DNA from: Herbaspirillum sp. alder98
GTDB lineage: Bacteria > Pseudomonadota > Gammaproteobacteria > Burkholderiales > Burkholderiaceae_D
Assembly (NCBI RefSeq): GCF_020179755.1
Contig: NZ_JAIUCY010000001.1
Location: 310,001-374,000, forward strand
Length of the DNA stretch: 64,000 bases
Direction of reading: 5' to 3'
Each line of letters begins with the position of its first letter. Positions within the stretch are counted from its first letter, which is position 1. The position numbers and the translations under genes were made by a program. Positions 7,239 through 17,456 of the stretch are shown here, piece after piece. A model generated the notes under the pieces. That model was not told the origin of the DNA. It made no database searches and saw only the letters and a list, made by a program, of their open reading frames with translations.

Positions 7239-9338
7239 ATGACCACATCCACACATCCATTCCGTGCCCGGCGCACACGCTGCGCCGCTGCCATTTCGCT
7301 GGCGCTGCTGGCCATGCCGCCGCTGGCCGCGGCCCAGCAAGCAAGCGATGCCGACGCCGCCGGCCTGGAAACCATCCACGTCAGCGGCGACTGGCTGGGC
7401 ACCGGCCTGGAAACCAGCGTCAAGACCTTCCCCGGCGCCCGCACGGTGGTCAAGAAGGACACCATCGAAAGCACTGGCGCCATCAACATCGGCGACCTGA
7501 TGCGTCGCATCCCGGGCGTGCAATCGAGCGACAACTCGGGCACCGCCGGCAGCGCCATTGCGCTCAACATCGGCGTGCGCGGCCTGACCGGGCGCTACTC
7601 GCCACGCTCCACCATCCTGCTCGACGGCATCCCGCTGGCATCGGCCCCCTACGGCCAGCCGCAGTTATCATTTGCGCCCGTCAATCTCAATAACATCGAA
7701 TCGGTGGATGTGATCCGCGGCGGCGGCGCGGTGCGCTTCGGCCCCCAGAACGTGGGCGGCATCATCAATTTCAAGAGCCGCTCGATTCCCGCCACGCCGG
7801 GCGCAAGCGGTGACGCCACCCTGCGCTACAACAGTTATGGCGAAGGGGGATCCAACAAGCAATACAGCGCCTTCATCGGCAGCCAGGCCGACAATGGCCT
7901 GGGCGTGGCGCTGCTGTATTCCGGCCAGGAAGGCTCTGGCTGGCGCGCCAACAGCAACGAACGCTTCAACGACCTGGCGCTGAAGCTGCGCTACGACCTG
8001 GGCGGTGGCGCCGAGATCAACGGCAAGGTCAGTTACTACGACGTGCTGTCGCATACCCCGGGCGGCCTGACGGTGGCGCAATACAACGCCAACCCGTTCC
8101 AGAACACGCGCCTGCGCGACTTCTGGAAGGGCGACCGCAAGGGCTTCGACCTGGGTTACCTGAACACCATCTCGGACACCCAGGAGTTCGAGATCAGAAC
8201 TTACTTCAACCAGAGTTCACGCGCCAGCTCGCTGGTCCAGCCCGGTGGTCTGGTCATGCGTAACCAGCCGCGCAACTATGAGACGTTCGGCATCGAACCG
8301 CGTTACACCCAACGCTTTGCGCTGGGCGGCACCACGCATGACGTGACGGTCGGCTATCGCTACCTGCGCGAGCGCGGCACCGACTTCCAGACCGACCAGA
8401 ACATCGCCACGGGCCTGTTCGGCGCCACCACTGCCAATAACAACAAGACCGATGCCAACGCCGTCTATATCGATGACAAGATCGCCCTCGGCAAATGGCG
8501 CATCACACCGGGCCTGCGCTTTGAAAGCATCCGCACCACCCGTAGCCTGGTCGGTTCCACTTCAGTTTTCGAAGCGACCAACAACAAGCCACTGCCCTCG
8601 ATCAACGTGGCCTATCTGCTCAACGACGAACTGACGCTGTTCAGCAACTACAACACGTCCTTCGGCGTCGTTCAAAACACCCAGCTCAGCACCACCAGCG
8701 CCGCCAACCCGCTGGCCCCCGAGCTAGCCAAGACCACCGAAATCGGCGCGCGCTGGAAGGGCAGCAACCTGGCGATGGAAGCCACGGTATTCAATATCCG
8801 CTTCGACAACCAGATCGAGTCCATACCCAACACCACGCCGGCGGTATTTCGCAATATCGGCAAGACCGAACATAACGGTATCGAACTGGCGCTCGACTAC
8901 AGCTTCGACAAGGCAAGCCTGCTGGGCGGATGGAGCCTGTTTGCCAACTACGCCTATACCCGCGCATTGCAGGAATCGGGGGCGACTGCGGGCAAGGACT
9001 TGCCGTTCTATTCACGTATCACCGATACCATGGGCACCCGTTATGAGCACGGTCCCTGGGGCTTCAACCTGTCCACCACGCACCAGAGTCGCCAGTTCTC
9101 GGATACGTCCAATACGGTCACCGAACTCGCCGACGGCTCCAACGGCCAGATCCCTGGCTATCGCATCTGGAACGCCCAGGTGGACTGGAAAGTACCTGGC
9201 GCCAAGGGCTTCGACGTCTTCGCCGGCGTCAACAACCTGACCGACCGCCGCTATTACACCCGCACCACCGACGGCAATTTCGGCCGCCTGGTCGGCGCGC
9301 CACGTACCCTGTACGTGCAAGGTCGTTATTCGTTCTGA
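7239..9338 (+). CDS. TonB-dependent outer-membrane receptor (FecA/siderophore-receptor type)
   Basis: 699 residues. The signal peptide ends near AAAQQ at residue 33. A TonB-box-like ETIHVSG follows at about 43-49. The plug domain shows IGDLMRRIPGVQ, NIGVRGL, RSTILLDGIPL and IESVDVIRGGGAVRFGPQNVGGIINF. The 22-strand barrel ends in the outer-membrane signature YVQGRYSF with a terminal Phe. Sequence style resembles the FecA-like ferric-citrate or siderophore receptors. No FecI/FecR pair lies beside it and the N-terminus lacks a signalling domain, so regulation is probably by Fur alone. The ligand cannot be told from the sequence. Confidence 0.92.
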   Translation: MTTSTHPFRARRTRCAAAISLALLAMPPLAAAQQASDADAAGLETIHVSGDWLGTGLETSVKTFPGARTVVKKDTIESTGAINIGDLMRRIPGVQSSDNSGTAGSAIALNIGVRGLTGRYSPRSTILLDGIPLASAPYGQPQLSFAPVNLNNIESVDVIRGGGAVRFGPQNVGGIINFKSRSIPATPGASGDATLRYNSYGEGGSNKQYSAFIGSQADNGLGVALLYSGQEGSGWRANSNERFNDLALKLRYDLGGGAEINGKVSYYDVLSHTPGGLTVAQYNANPFQNTRLRDFWKGDRKGFDLGYLNTISDTQEFEIRTYFNQSSRASSLVQPGGLVMRNQPRNYETFGIEPRYTQRFALGGTTHDVTVGYRYLRERGTDFQTDQNIATGLFGATTANNNKTDANAVYIDDKIALGKWRITPGLRFESIRTTRSLVGSTSVFEATNNKPLPSINVAYLLNDELTLFSNYNTSFGVVQNTQLSTTSAANPLAPELAKTTEIGARWKGSNLAMEATVFNIRFDNQIESIPNTTPAVFRNIGKTEHNGIELALDYSFDKASLLGGWSLFANYAYTRALQESGATAGKDLPFYSRITDTMGTRYEHGPWGFNLSTTHQSRQFSDTSNTVTELADGSNGQIPGYRIWNAQVDWKVPGAKGFDVFAGVNNLTDRRYYTRTTDGNFGRLVGAPRTLYVQGRYSF

Positions 9339-9505
9339 ATAAGTTATTGAGTTAATGAGTTAGTCCCCAGGCAGCATCGTCCCGCACCAGGGAGGATGCT
9401 GCCCTGCCGCCTCCCCTGCGCACCATCCTGACACCGCGCCATCACCGCTGCGGTGCGCCCTGTCCCGATTTTCCAACTGGACGATAAGCATCCGGCCTTT
9501 CCCGA

Positions 9506-9522
9506 TTGGCACAGAAAATGCT
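9506..9522 (+). promoter_or_regulatory. Sigma-54 (-24/-12) promoter for the peptide-import operon
   Basis: TTGGCACAGAAAATGCT has the GG and GC dinucleotides at the correct spacing and matches TTGGCACRNNNNTTGCW at every defined base but one. Transcription would start near 9533, giving a leader of about 80 bases before the binding-protein gene at 9612. Sigma-54 dependence would tie the operon to nitrogen limitation or to a dedicated activator. No convincing NtrC site was found. Confidence 0.65.
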
Positions 9523-9533
9523 TGTCTTCGTTG

Positions 9534-9543
9534 ATGTATACAT
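9534..9543. promoter_or_regulatory. GntR-family-like palindromic operator
   Basis: ATGTATACAT is a perfect 10-base palindrome sharing the TGTATACA core of the Bacillus subtilis GntR operator. It lies at the start point expected from the sigma-54 promoter, a natural place for a repressor. The likely binder is the GntR/FCD protein encoded in the same operon at 16622. Confidence 0.5.
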
Positions 9544-9611
9544 TGACGTATCCGAGCTTGGCTTTGTCGCCGATGCCGCACCCTTCCTCCCGAACGCCAA
9601 AGGAAAATCGA

Positions 9612-11108
9612 ATGCAAAAACGCCGCCCTTGCTTGCTGCCTGTCACGCTGGCCCTGTTGCTGGCGGGCCTGGCTGGTTCTGCCGCCGCCGCCACGCTCAA
9701 CATCTCGCTCGATGCCGACCCCGGCAAGCTCGACCCGACCCAGTCGTCGATGCTCAACGAGCGCATCGTCTACCAGAGCATCTTCGACAAGCTGGTGGAC
9801 CTGGATGGCGAAGGCAAGATCGTGCCGATGCTGGCCGAGCGCTGGACCGTCTCGGATGACCAGAAGACCTACACCCTCTATCTGCGCCGTGGCGTGAAGT
9901 TCCAGGACGGCACCGCGTTCGATGCCAAGGCGGTCGAATTCAACCTGCTGCGCGGACAGGAAAAGACTTCCCTGCGCCGCAACGAACTCAAGTACATCAG
10001 CAAGATCACGGTCGTGGACGAACACACCGTCAAGCTCGAACTGTCGACGCCATTTGCGCCGTTCATGTCGGTGCTGACCGACCGCGCCGGCATGATCTCG
10101 TCGCCGGCTGCGGTCAAGAAGTTCGGCGACGATTACGTCAACAACCCGGTCGGCACCGGTCCCTTCATCTACAAGGGCCGCCTCAAGGGCGCCACCATCA
10201 CGCTCGAAAAGAACCCGCACTACTGGCAAGCCGGGTTGCCCAAGGTCGATGGCGTGGTCTACAAGATCATGCCGGACGTCAACGTCGCCTTCAACAACCT
10301 GCGCAGCGGTCAGGTCGACATCAGCAACCGCTTTCCGTACAAGGAAATCGGCAACGTCCCGGCCGGCGCCAAGTACACCGTCCTGAACAAGCCGTCGCTG
10401 GGCTTTCGCGGTTTCTACATGAACGCCGGCAAGCCGCCGTTCGACAAGAAGGAAGTGCGTGAAGCGGTCGACATCCTGATCGATCGCAACGCCATCGCCA
10501 AGGTGGTCTATAACAACGCCGTCGCCCCGGGCCACTCGCCATTCTCCAAGGCGCAGTTCGCCAATGGCGCCGCCGATGTGCCGCCCAAGGTCGACGTGGC
10601 GCGCGCCAAGGAGTTATTGAAAGCCGCCGGCAAGGAAGGCGGATTCGCCTTCAAGCTGACGCTGCCGACCACCTCCGACGAACTGCAAGCGGGCCAGATG
10701 ATCCAGGGCATGCTGCGCGCCGCCGGCATCACCGTGACGCTGGAGAAGACCGAACTGGCGACCCAGATCGAGGCCGGCAAGGCGGGCAACTTCGAAGGCC
10801 TCTACGTGGGCTGGAGCGGTCGTCCCGATCCCGACCAGAACATCTATGACTTCGTCACCACCAATGGCTCGCTGAACTACTCGCACTTCGGCTCCAAGGA
10901 AGTCGACGACCTGCTGCAGAAGGCCCGCCTCGAAGGCGACCAGGCCAAGCGCCGCGGCTTCTACGACCAGGCCATGGAGTTGCTGGTCAAGGAAGTGCCC
11001 TACGTCTACCTGGTGCACGACAACGTGGTGTTCGGCATGTCCAACGCGGTCAAGGGCTTCCAGTATGTGCCGGACGGCGTGATCCGCACCGCCACCGTGT
11101 CCAAGTAA
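9612..11108 (+). CDS. ABC transporter periplasmic peptide-binding protein (SBP family 5)
   Basis: 498 residues. AAAGGA lies just upstream of the ATG at 9612. A signal peptide of about 26 residues ends SAAAA. SBP_bac_5 features include LAERWTVSDDQKTYTLYLRRGVKF, the NPVGTGPF motif and the EAVDILIDRNAIAKVVY segment. It should capture oligopeptides, glutathione-like compounds or related ligands for the two permeases immediately downstream. As first gene of the operon it sits behind the sigma-54-like promoter. It lacks the Cys of a lipoprotein, so it is probably soluble in the periplasm. Confidence 0.92.
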   Translation: MQKRRPCLLPVTLALLLAGLAGSAAAATLNISLDADPGKLDPTQSSMLNERIVYQSIFDKLVDLDGEGKIVPMLAERWTVSDDQKTYTLYLRRGVKFQDGTAFDAKAVEFNLLRGQEKTSLRRNELKYISKITVVDEHTVKLELSTPFAPFMSVLTDRAGMISSPAAVKKFGDDYVNNPVGTGPFIYKGRLKGATITLEKNPHYWQAGLPKVDGVVYKIMPDVNVAFNNLRSGQVDISNRFPYKEIGNVPAGAKYTVLNKPSLGFRGFYMNAGKPPFDKKEVREAVDILIDRNAIAKVVYNNAVAPGHSPFSKAQFANGAADVPPKVDVARAKELLKAAGKEGGFAFKLTLPTTSDELQAGQMIQGMLRAAGITVTLEKTELATQIEAGKAGNFEGLYVGWSGRPDPDQNIYDFVTTNGSLNYSHFGSKEVDDLLQKARLEGDQAKRRGFYDQAMELLVKEVPYVYLVHDNVVFGMSNAVKGFQYVPDGVIRTATVSK

Positions 11109-11178
11109 GCATTGCCAATAGCTTCCTGCGGCGCATCGACTGCGATGCGCCGCGGCCAGCCTCAGTCTTTTGCCAGCC

Positions 11179-12126
11179 ATGCCCAAATTACCCAAACTGG
11201 TACAGCGCTTGTTGCTGTCCATCCCTACCCTGCTGCTGGTGAGCATGGTGGTGTTCTCGTTGCTGGCGGTGCTGCCGGGCGACCCGGTGGCCGCCATCCT
11301 CGGCATGGAAGCCACGCCCGAAGCGGCCGCCGCCATGCGCGAAAAACTCGGCCTCGACCTGCCGCTGCCGGTGCAATACGGACACTGGCTGTGGGCCGTG
11401 CTGCACGGCGACCTGGGTCGCTCCTTCATCGATAACGCGCCGGTGGCCGAAGCGCTGTGGCAGCGCCTGCCGGTGACCATCGAACTGGCCGCAGGCGCCT
11501 TCGTGGTGGCCCTGATCATCGCGGTGCCGGCCGGCATCCTGTCGGCGGCGCGCCCGCGTGGCATGGCCAATGCGGTAGGCACCCTGATTGCGCTGTTCGG
11601 CATGAGCGTGCCGCACTTCTGGCTGGGCATGATGTTCATCATCCTGTTCTCGGTCAAGCTGGGCTGGCTGCCGGCCTCCGGCTTCGTGCCCTTTACCGAG
11701 GACTGGCGCGGCAACCTGATCGCGATGGCGATGCCGATGGTGGTCACCGGCCTGCGCGAGGCCGCGATCCTGATGCGCATGGTGCGCAGCAGCCTGCTCG
11801 AAGTGCTCAACGAAGACTATATCCGCACCGCCTTCTCGAAGGGCTTGCGCGACTGGCAGGTGGTGCTGGGCCATGCGCTGCGCAACGCCATGATCCCGGT
11901 AGTCACCGCCAGCGGCCTGATGGTCTCGGGCATGCTGGGTGGGCTGGTCATTACCGAGAGCATCTTCGGCATTCCCGGCATGGGCAAGATGATCGTCGAC
12001 GCCATCTTCAGCCGCGACTACGTCACGGTCCAGGCGGGCGTGCTGGCCGCCACCGTGATGGTGGTCATGGTCAACCTGTGCGTCGACCTGCTCTACAGCG
12101 TGATCGATCCACGCATCGCGCGCTGA
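11179..12126 (+). CDS. ABC peptide transporter permease, DppB/GsiC type
   Basis: 315 residues with about six membrane segments. The N-terminal MPKLPKLVQRLLLSIPTLLL helix and the VLPGDPVAAILG loop are typical of DppB-type permeases. The EAA loop that docks on the ATPase reads DYIRTAFSKGL, followed by HALRNAMIPVVT. The ATG at 11179 is preferred over an upstream TTG at 11170. It pairs with the DppC-type permease 16 bases downstream. Confidence 0.92.
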   Translation: MPKLPKLVQRLLLSIPTLLLVSMVVFSLLAVLPGDPVAAILGMEATPEAAAAMREKLGLDLPLPVQYGHWLWAVLHGDLGRSFIDNAPVAEALWQRLPVTIELAAGAFVVALIIAVPAGILSAARPRGMANAVGTLIALFGMSVPHFWLGMMFIILFSVKLGWLPASGFVPFTEDWRGNLIAMAMPMVVTGLREAAILMRMVRSSLLEVLNEDYIRTAFSKGLRDWQVVLGHALRNAMIPVVTASGLMVSGMLGGLVITESIFGIPGMGKMIVDAIFSRDYVTVQAGVLAATVMVVMVNLCVDLLYSVIDPRIAR

Positions 12127-12142
12127 ACCTGGAGCCTCCAAC

Positions 12143-13021
12143 ATGACGCAGACGACTTCTTCTCTCCCGCAACTGCCGCCGGCGCCGCGTTATCGCACGC
12201 TGCGCCGCTTCGTCGCCAACCGCCTGGCCACCATTGGCGCGGCCATCATCGCGCTGCTGGTGCTGCTGGCGCTGGCCGCGCCGCTGCTGGCGCATTACGA
12301 CCCGGTGTTCGACCAGGACTACGGCAACATCCTGGCCGGCCCCAGCGCGGCGCACTGGCTCGGCACCGACGACCTCGGTCGCGACATCTACACCCGCATG
12401 CTGTTCGGCTCGCGCATCTCGCTGCAGGCGGCGCTGATCTCGGTCGGCCTGGCGTTCTCGCTGGGGGTGCCGATCGGCATCATCAGCGGCTTCTATCGCG
12501 GCGCGGTCGACGCCGTGGTGATGCGCGTGGTCGATGCGCTGCAGGCGTTCCCGTCGCTGATCCTGGCGCTGGCATTGGCCGCCGCCCTCGGTGGCGGTTT
12601 CTATAACGCCATGGTGGCGGTGGGGATCGGCTTTACCGCGTCCTTCGTGCGCCTGGCGCGCGGCCAGGCGATGACGATCCGCAATCTCGACTACGTGATG
12701 GCAGCGCGCGCCATCGGCGCCGGCAACCTGCGCATCATGTGGCGCTACGTGTTGCCCAATGCGTTGGCGCCGCTGGTGATCCAGGCCACCTTTGCGATGG
12801 GCACGGCGATCATCGCCGAAGCCGGGCTGTCCTACCTCGGCCTGGGCGCGCGCCCGGAAGACCCGAGCTGGGGCTCGATGCTGCATATCGCCCAGGGCTA
12901 CCTCAATACCAATCCGACCCTGGCCATGTGGCCCGGCGTGGCGATCTTCCTGGTGGTGCTGGGCTTCAACCTGCTGGGCGACGGCATTCGCGAAGTGTTC
13001 GACCCGCGCCTGGCCCGCTGA
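12143..13021 (+). CDS. ABC peptide transporter permease, DppC/GsiD type
   Basis: 292 residues. After a cytoplasmic N-terminus with a first membrane helix at about 30-50, the family motif HWLGTDDLGRDIYTRMLFGSR appears near 70. The EAA loop is DYVMAARAIGAGNLRIM and the C-terminus has GLSYLGLGARPEDPSWG and NLLGDGIREVFDPR. It forms the membrane channel with the preceding permease. The start follows a GGAG ribosome site. Confidence 0.92.
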   Translation: MTQTTSSLPQLPPAPRYRTLRRFVANRLATIGAAIIALLVLLALAAPLLAHYDPVFDQDYGNILAGPSAAHWLGTDDLGRDIYTRMLFGSRISLQAALISVGLAFSLGVPIGIISGFYRGAVDAVVMRVVDALQAFPSLILALALAAALGGGFYNAMVAVGIGFTASFVRLARGQAMTIRNLDYVMAARAIGAGNLRIMWRYVLPNALAPLVIQATFAMGTAIIAEAGLSYLGLGARPEDPSWGSMLHIAQGYLNTNPTLAMWPGVAIFLVVLGFNLLGDGIREVFDPRLAR

Positions 13022-13031
13022 AGGAAAACAG

Positions 13032-13991
<960 letters not shown>

Positions 13992-13998
13992 GCTCCCG

Positions 13999-14955
13999 AT
14001 GACGACTCCCCTGTTGCAGGTCAGCGGCCTGAAAAAACATTTCGCCTCGCACGTCGCCGGCGGCGCCACGGTCAAGGCCGTGGACGACGTCTCGTTTGCC
14101 ATCGAACAAGGCCAGACCCTGGGCCTGGTCGGCGAATCCGGTTGCGGCAAGTCGACCACCGGACGCAGCGTGCTGCGCCTGATCGAACCCAGCGCCGGCA
14201 GCGTGCGCTTCATGGACCAGGACCTGACCGCCCTCTCGGCCGGCCCGCTGCGCGCCATGCGCCGCCACATGCAGATGGTGTTCCAGGACCCGTACGCCTC
14301 GCTCAATCCACGCATGACGGTGGGCGAGGTGCTGGAAGAACCGCTGGTGGTGCACCGCCTGCACGACCGCGCCACGCGCCGCCGCAAGGTGGCCGAAGCG
14401 CTCGACATGGTGGGGCTGAACCCCTCTTACGCGTCGCGCCATCCGCACGAATTCTCGGGCGGCCAGCGCCAGCGCGTGGGCATTGCGCGCGCCATCATCA
14501 CGCGTCCCAAGCTGGTGGTGGCCGACGAGGCGGTGTCGGCCCTGGATGTGTCGATCCAGGCGCAGATCCTCAACCTGCTCAAGCAATTGCAGCAAGACCT
14601 GGGGCTGACCTATCTGTTCGTCTCGCACGACCTGGCCGTGATCCGTCACGTCAGCGACCAGATCGGCGTGATGTACCTGGGCCGCATGGTCGAGCTGGGT
14701 CCGCGCGATGCGATCTACGCCGCGCCGCGCCATCCCTATACCCAGGCGCTGCTGTCGGCGATCCCGCGTGAACACCCGGATGCACCGCGCCAGCGCATCG
14801 TCCTGCAGGGCAGCATTCCCAATCCGGCGGCGCCTCCGGGCGGCTGCCATTTTCATCCGCGCTGTCCGTCCTGCATGGACACCTGCAAGACCGTCGCCCC
14901 CGCCGCCGTCCAGGTCGCGCCCGGCCACACTGTGGCGTGTCACCTGTACCGCTAG
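13999..14955 (+). CDS. ABC peptide transporter ATPase, DppF/OppF type
   Basis: 318 residues. Walker A is GESGCGKST, the DppF-type VFQDPYASLNPRMTVGE follows, the signature is [14 protein letters not shown] and Walker B is VVADEAVSALDVS. The C-terminal oligopeptide domain has GGCHFHPRCPSC. Its ATG at 13999 follows the dppD-type stop by seven bases. The DEAVSALD form of Walker B is normal for this subfamily. Expression is probably coupled to the whole operon. Confidence 0.92.
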   Translation: MTTPLLQVSGLKKHFASHVAGGATVKAVDDVSFAIEQGQTLGLVGESGCGKSTTGRSVLRLIEPSAGSVRFMDQDLTALSAGPLRAMRRHMQMVFQDPYASLNPRMTVGEVLEEPLVVHRLHDRATRRRKVAEALDMVGLNPSYASRHPHEFSGGQRQRVGIARAIITRPKLVVADEAVSALDVSIQAQILNLLKQLQQDLGLTYLFVSHDLAVIRHVSDQIGVMYLGRMVELGPRDAIYAAPRHPYTQALLSAIPREHPDAPRQRIVLQGSIPNPAAPPGGCHFHPRCPSCMDTCKTVAPAAVQVAPGHTVACHLYR

Positions 14956-14988
14956 AATAGTCGCCTAAATCACACAACAGAGACCAAC

Positions 14989-16608
14989 ATGCCCGCCTTC
15001 CCCGACTTCAGCAGCAACCATTACCCCTATATGTCACGCCGCAGCGCCGTGTATGCCAAGCGCGGCATGGTCGCCACGTCGCAACCGCTGGCCGCGCAAG
15101 CCGGCCTGCAAGTGCTGCAGGCTGGCGGCAACGCCATCGATGCGGCCATCGCTGCGGCGGCGGCACTGAGCGTGGTCGAGCCCACCGCCAACGGCATCGG
15201 CGGCGACGCCTTCGCGCTGGTCTGGCACCAGGGCAAGCTGCACGGTCTCAACGCCAGCGGTCCGGCGCCACTGGCGATGTCGGCCGCGCAGTTGCGCGCC
15301 GACGGCCACAAGGAAGTCCCCAAGTACGGCGCCCTGCCGGTCACCGTGCCTGGCACGCCGAGCGCCTGGGCCGCCATGGCCAACCGTTTCGGCCGCTTGC
15401 CGCTGGCGCAATCGATGGCCGGCGCCATCGCGCTGGCCGAAGAGGGTTTTCCGATCTCGCCGGTGGTGGCGCACGCCTGGCAGGCCGCATGGAACAACTT
15501 CAAGCGCGAATTCAAGGAACCGCACTTCCAGTCGTGGTTCGACACCTTCGGCATCGACGGTCGCGTGCCCAACGCCGGTGACCTGTGGCGTTCGCCCGGG
15601 CACGCCGCCACCTTGCAGGCGATTGCCGCCGACAATGCAGAGAGCTTCTATCGTGGCGCGCTGGCCGAGAAGACGGTGGCCTTCATCCGCGCCGCCGGCG
15701 GTCACATGAGCCTGGCCGACATGGCCGAGTACCAGCCGGAATGGGTCAACCCGATCGGCGTGAACTATCGCGGCTACGACGTCTGGGAAATCCCGCCCAA
15801 TGGCCATGGCATGGTGGCCCTGATGGCCCTGAACCTGCTCAAGGAATACGACTTCAGCGAACGCGACACGCTGCAGACCTACCATCGCCAGATCGAAGCC
15901 ATCAAGCTGGCCTATGCCGACGGCCTGGCGCACATCGCCGAGCCGGCCCATATGAAGGTCACCGTCGAGCAGTTGCTGTCGGACGCCTACGCCGACGAGC
16001 GCCGCAAGCTGATCGGCCAGCGCGCCACCCTGCCGGTGGCCGGCGACCCGTCGCGCGGCGGCACCGTTTATCTCTGCACCGCCGACGCCGACGGCAACAT
16101 GGTGTCGTTCATCCAGAGCAACTACATGGGCTTCGGTTCGGGCCTGGTGGTGCCGGGCACCGGCATCTCGCTGCACAACCGGGGCAACAATTTCACGCTG
16201 GACGAAGGCCATCCGAATGAACTGGCCGGCGGCAAGCGCCCGTACCACACCATCATCCCCGGCTTCATGACCAAGGATAACCAGGCCGTAGGTCCGTTCG
16301 GCGTGATGGGTGGCTTCATGCAGCCACAAGGCCATGTGCAGATGGTGATGAACACGGTCGACTTCGGGCTCAACCCGCAGGCGTCGCTGGACGCCCCGCG
16401 CTGGGAATGGGAAAAGGGCAACAAGGTATCGATCGAGCACAGCACCGCCGAGCACCTGTTCCGTGGCCTGGCGGGCCTGGGCCATGAAGTGTCGTGGTCA
16501 GGCAACCAGCTCGGTTTCGGTCGCGGCCAGATCATCTGGCGCAACGATGCCGGCGTGCTGTGCGGCGGCACCGAGCCGCGCACCGACGGCTGCGTGGCAG
16601 CCTGGTAA
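14989..16608 (+). CDS. Gamma-glutamyltransferase-family hydrolase, apparently cytoplasmic
   Basis: 539 residues of the Ntn-hydrolase gamma-glutamyltransferase family, which cleaves the gamma-glutamyl bond of glutathione or of gamma-glutamyl amides. The family opening KRGMVATSQPLAAQAGLQVL and the GGNAIDAAIA and NGIGGDAFA segments are clear. The autoprocessing nucleophile is probably T359 in SRGGTVYL, instead of the HTTHL context of periplasmic enzymes. No signal peptide is visible, unlike E. coli Ggt, so it resembles the cytoplasmic YwrD-like branch. Lying after the transporter genes, it probably acts on compounds already imported by that system. Confidence 0.88.
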   Translation: MPAFPDFSSNHYPYMSRRSAVYAKRGMVATSQPLAAQAGLQVLQAGGNAIDAAIAAAAALSVVEPTANGIGGDAFALVWHQGKLHGLNASGPAPLAMSAAQLRADGHKEVPKYGALPVTVPGTPSAWAAMANRFGRLPLAQSMAGAIALAEEGFPISPVVAHAWQAAWNNFKREFKEPHFQSWFDTFGIDGRVPNAGDLWRSPGHAATLQAIAADNAESFYRGALAEKTVAFIRAAGGHMSLADMAEYQPEWVNPIGVNYRGYDVWEIPPNGHGMVALMALNLLKEYDFSERDTLQTYHRQIEAIKLAYADGLAHIAEPAHMKVTVEQLLSDAYADERRKLIGQRATLPVAGDPSRGGTVYLCTADADGNMVSFIQSNYMGFGSGLVVPGTGISLHNRGNNFTLDEGHPNELAGGKRPYHTIIPGFMTKDNQAVGPFGVMGGFMQPQGHVQMVMNTVDFGLNPQASLDAPRWEWEKGNKVSIEHSTAEHLFRGLAGLGHEVSWSGNQLGFGRGQIIWRNDAGVLCGGTEPRTDGCVAAW

Positions 16609-16621
16609 CGAAAGTCGCCCA

Positions 16622-17407
16622 GTGAAAAGTGTCGCCACCCGGCTTGAAGACACCGTCCGCGAGGACGGTGAACACCGCGCAGATCCGCGCAACGTTTCGC
16701 TGCCGGAGTACGTCTATGCGCGCCTGCGCGAAGACATCTTCGACCTGCGCCTGTTGCCTGGCGACCAGATCACCGAAACCGAGATCGCCGCCTTCTTCGG
16801 CGTCTCGCGCACGCCCGTGCGGCAGGCCTTGCAGCGCCTGCAGGGCGATGGCCTGATGCAAGGCTATGTGCGCGGCGGCTGGGAGGTGGTGCCGATCGAC
16901 TTCAAGCGATTTTCCGACCTGTACGAACTGCGCAAGCTGATCGAGACCCATGCCGTGCGTCGCCTGTGCGCACGGCATGAGACCGCCGAACTGGCGCTGG
17001 TCGACGCCTTGCGTCTGGTGTGGTGCGTACCGCTGGCGCTGCGCGAACTGGACGGCCCCAAGGCGGCATTGCAGGATGAAGTATTTCACCAGACCCTGGT
17101 GCGGGCAGCCGGCAATCAAGAGATGACGGCCACCTTCGACCGCCTGACCGACCGTATCCGCATCGTGCGGCGGCTCGATTTCCTGTACGGCGACTGCCTG
17201 CATTCGACCTATGACGAACACGCCGCCATTCTCGACTGCATCGCCAGCGGCGACAGCGAACGGGCGATACACCTGATGGATGAGCACATCGAAGGCAGCC
17301 ACGCCGAGGTCAACCAGATCACGCTGCACCGGCTGCACAGCGCACGCGCGCTGTCGAGCAACAAGCCGCCGCCATATGTGGCGGTACGGGTGCGACGCTC
17401 GTTCTGA
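16622..17407 (+). CDS. GntR-family (FCD/FadR-type) transcriptional regulator
   Basis: 261 residues from a GTG at 16622; no better ATG lies in this region. The winged helix runs over about residues 20-85 with LPEYVYARLREDIF, the recognition segment FFGVSRTPVRQALQRLQ and the wing ending RGGWEVV. An FCD ligand-binding domain follows, with the histidines of the usual metal site (DEVFHQTLVRAAGN and YDEHAAILDCIASGD). It probably represses its own operon through the palindrome at 9534. The weak ribosome site suggests low expression. A role in sensing a peptide-derived acid is inferred. Confidence 0.85.
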   Translation: MKSVATRLEDTVREDGEHRADPRNVSLPEYVYARLREDIFDLRLLPGDQITETEIAAFFGVSRTPVRQALQRLQGDGLMQGYVRGGWEVVPIDFKRFSDLYELRKLIETHAVRRLCARHETAELALVDALRLVWCVPLALRELDGPKAALQDEVFHQTLVRAAGNQEMTATFDRLTDRIRIVRRLDFLYGDCLHSTYDEHAAILDCIASGDSERAIHLMDEHIEGSHAEVNQITLHRLHSARALSSNKPPPYVAVRVRRSF

Positions 17408-17456
17408 GGCGCGCTGTGCTAGGCTCTTTGCTTTCGATTCTCAAAGGAAAGCAGCC

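Noticed and set aside
7239-9338. TonB receptor as a FecA signalling receptor with FecI/FecR
   Set aside because: There is no N-terminal signalling extension before the TonB box and no sigma or anti-sigma gene beside it.
9418-9458. GCGCACC and GGTGCGC arms upstream of the sigma-54 promoter as an NtrC enhancer
   Set aside because: The arms are 27 bases apart rather than forming a TGCACC-N5-GGTGCA site, so the match is too weak.
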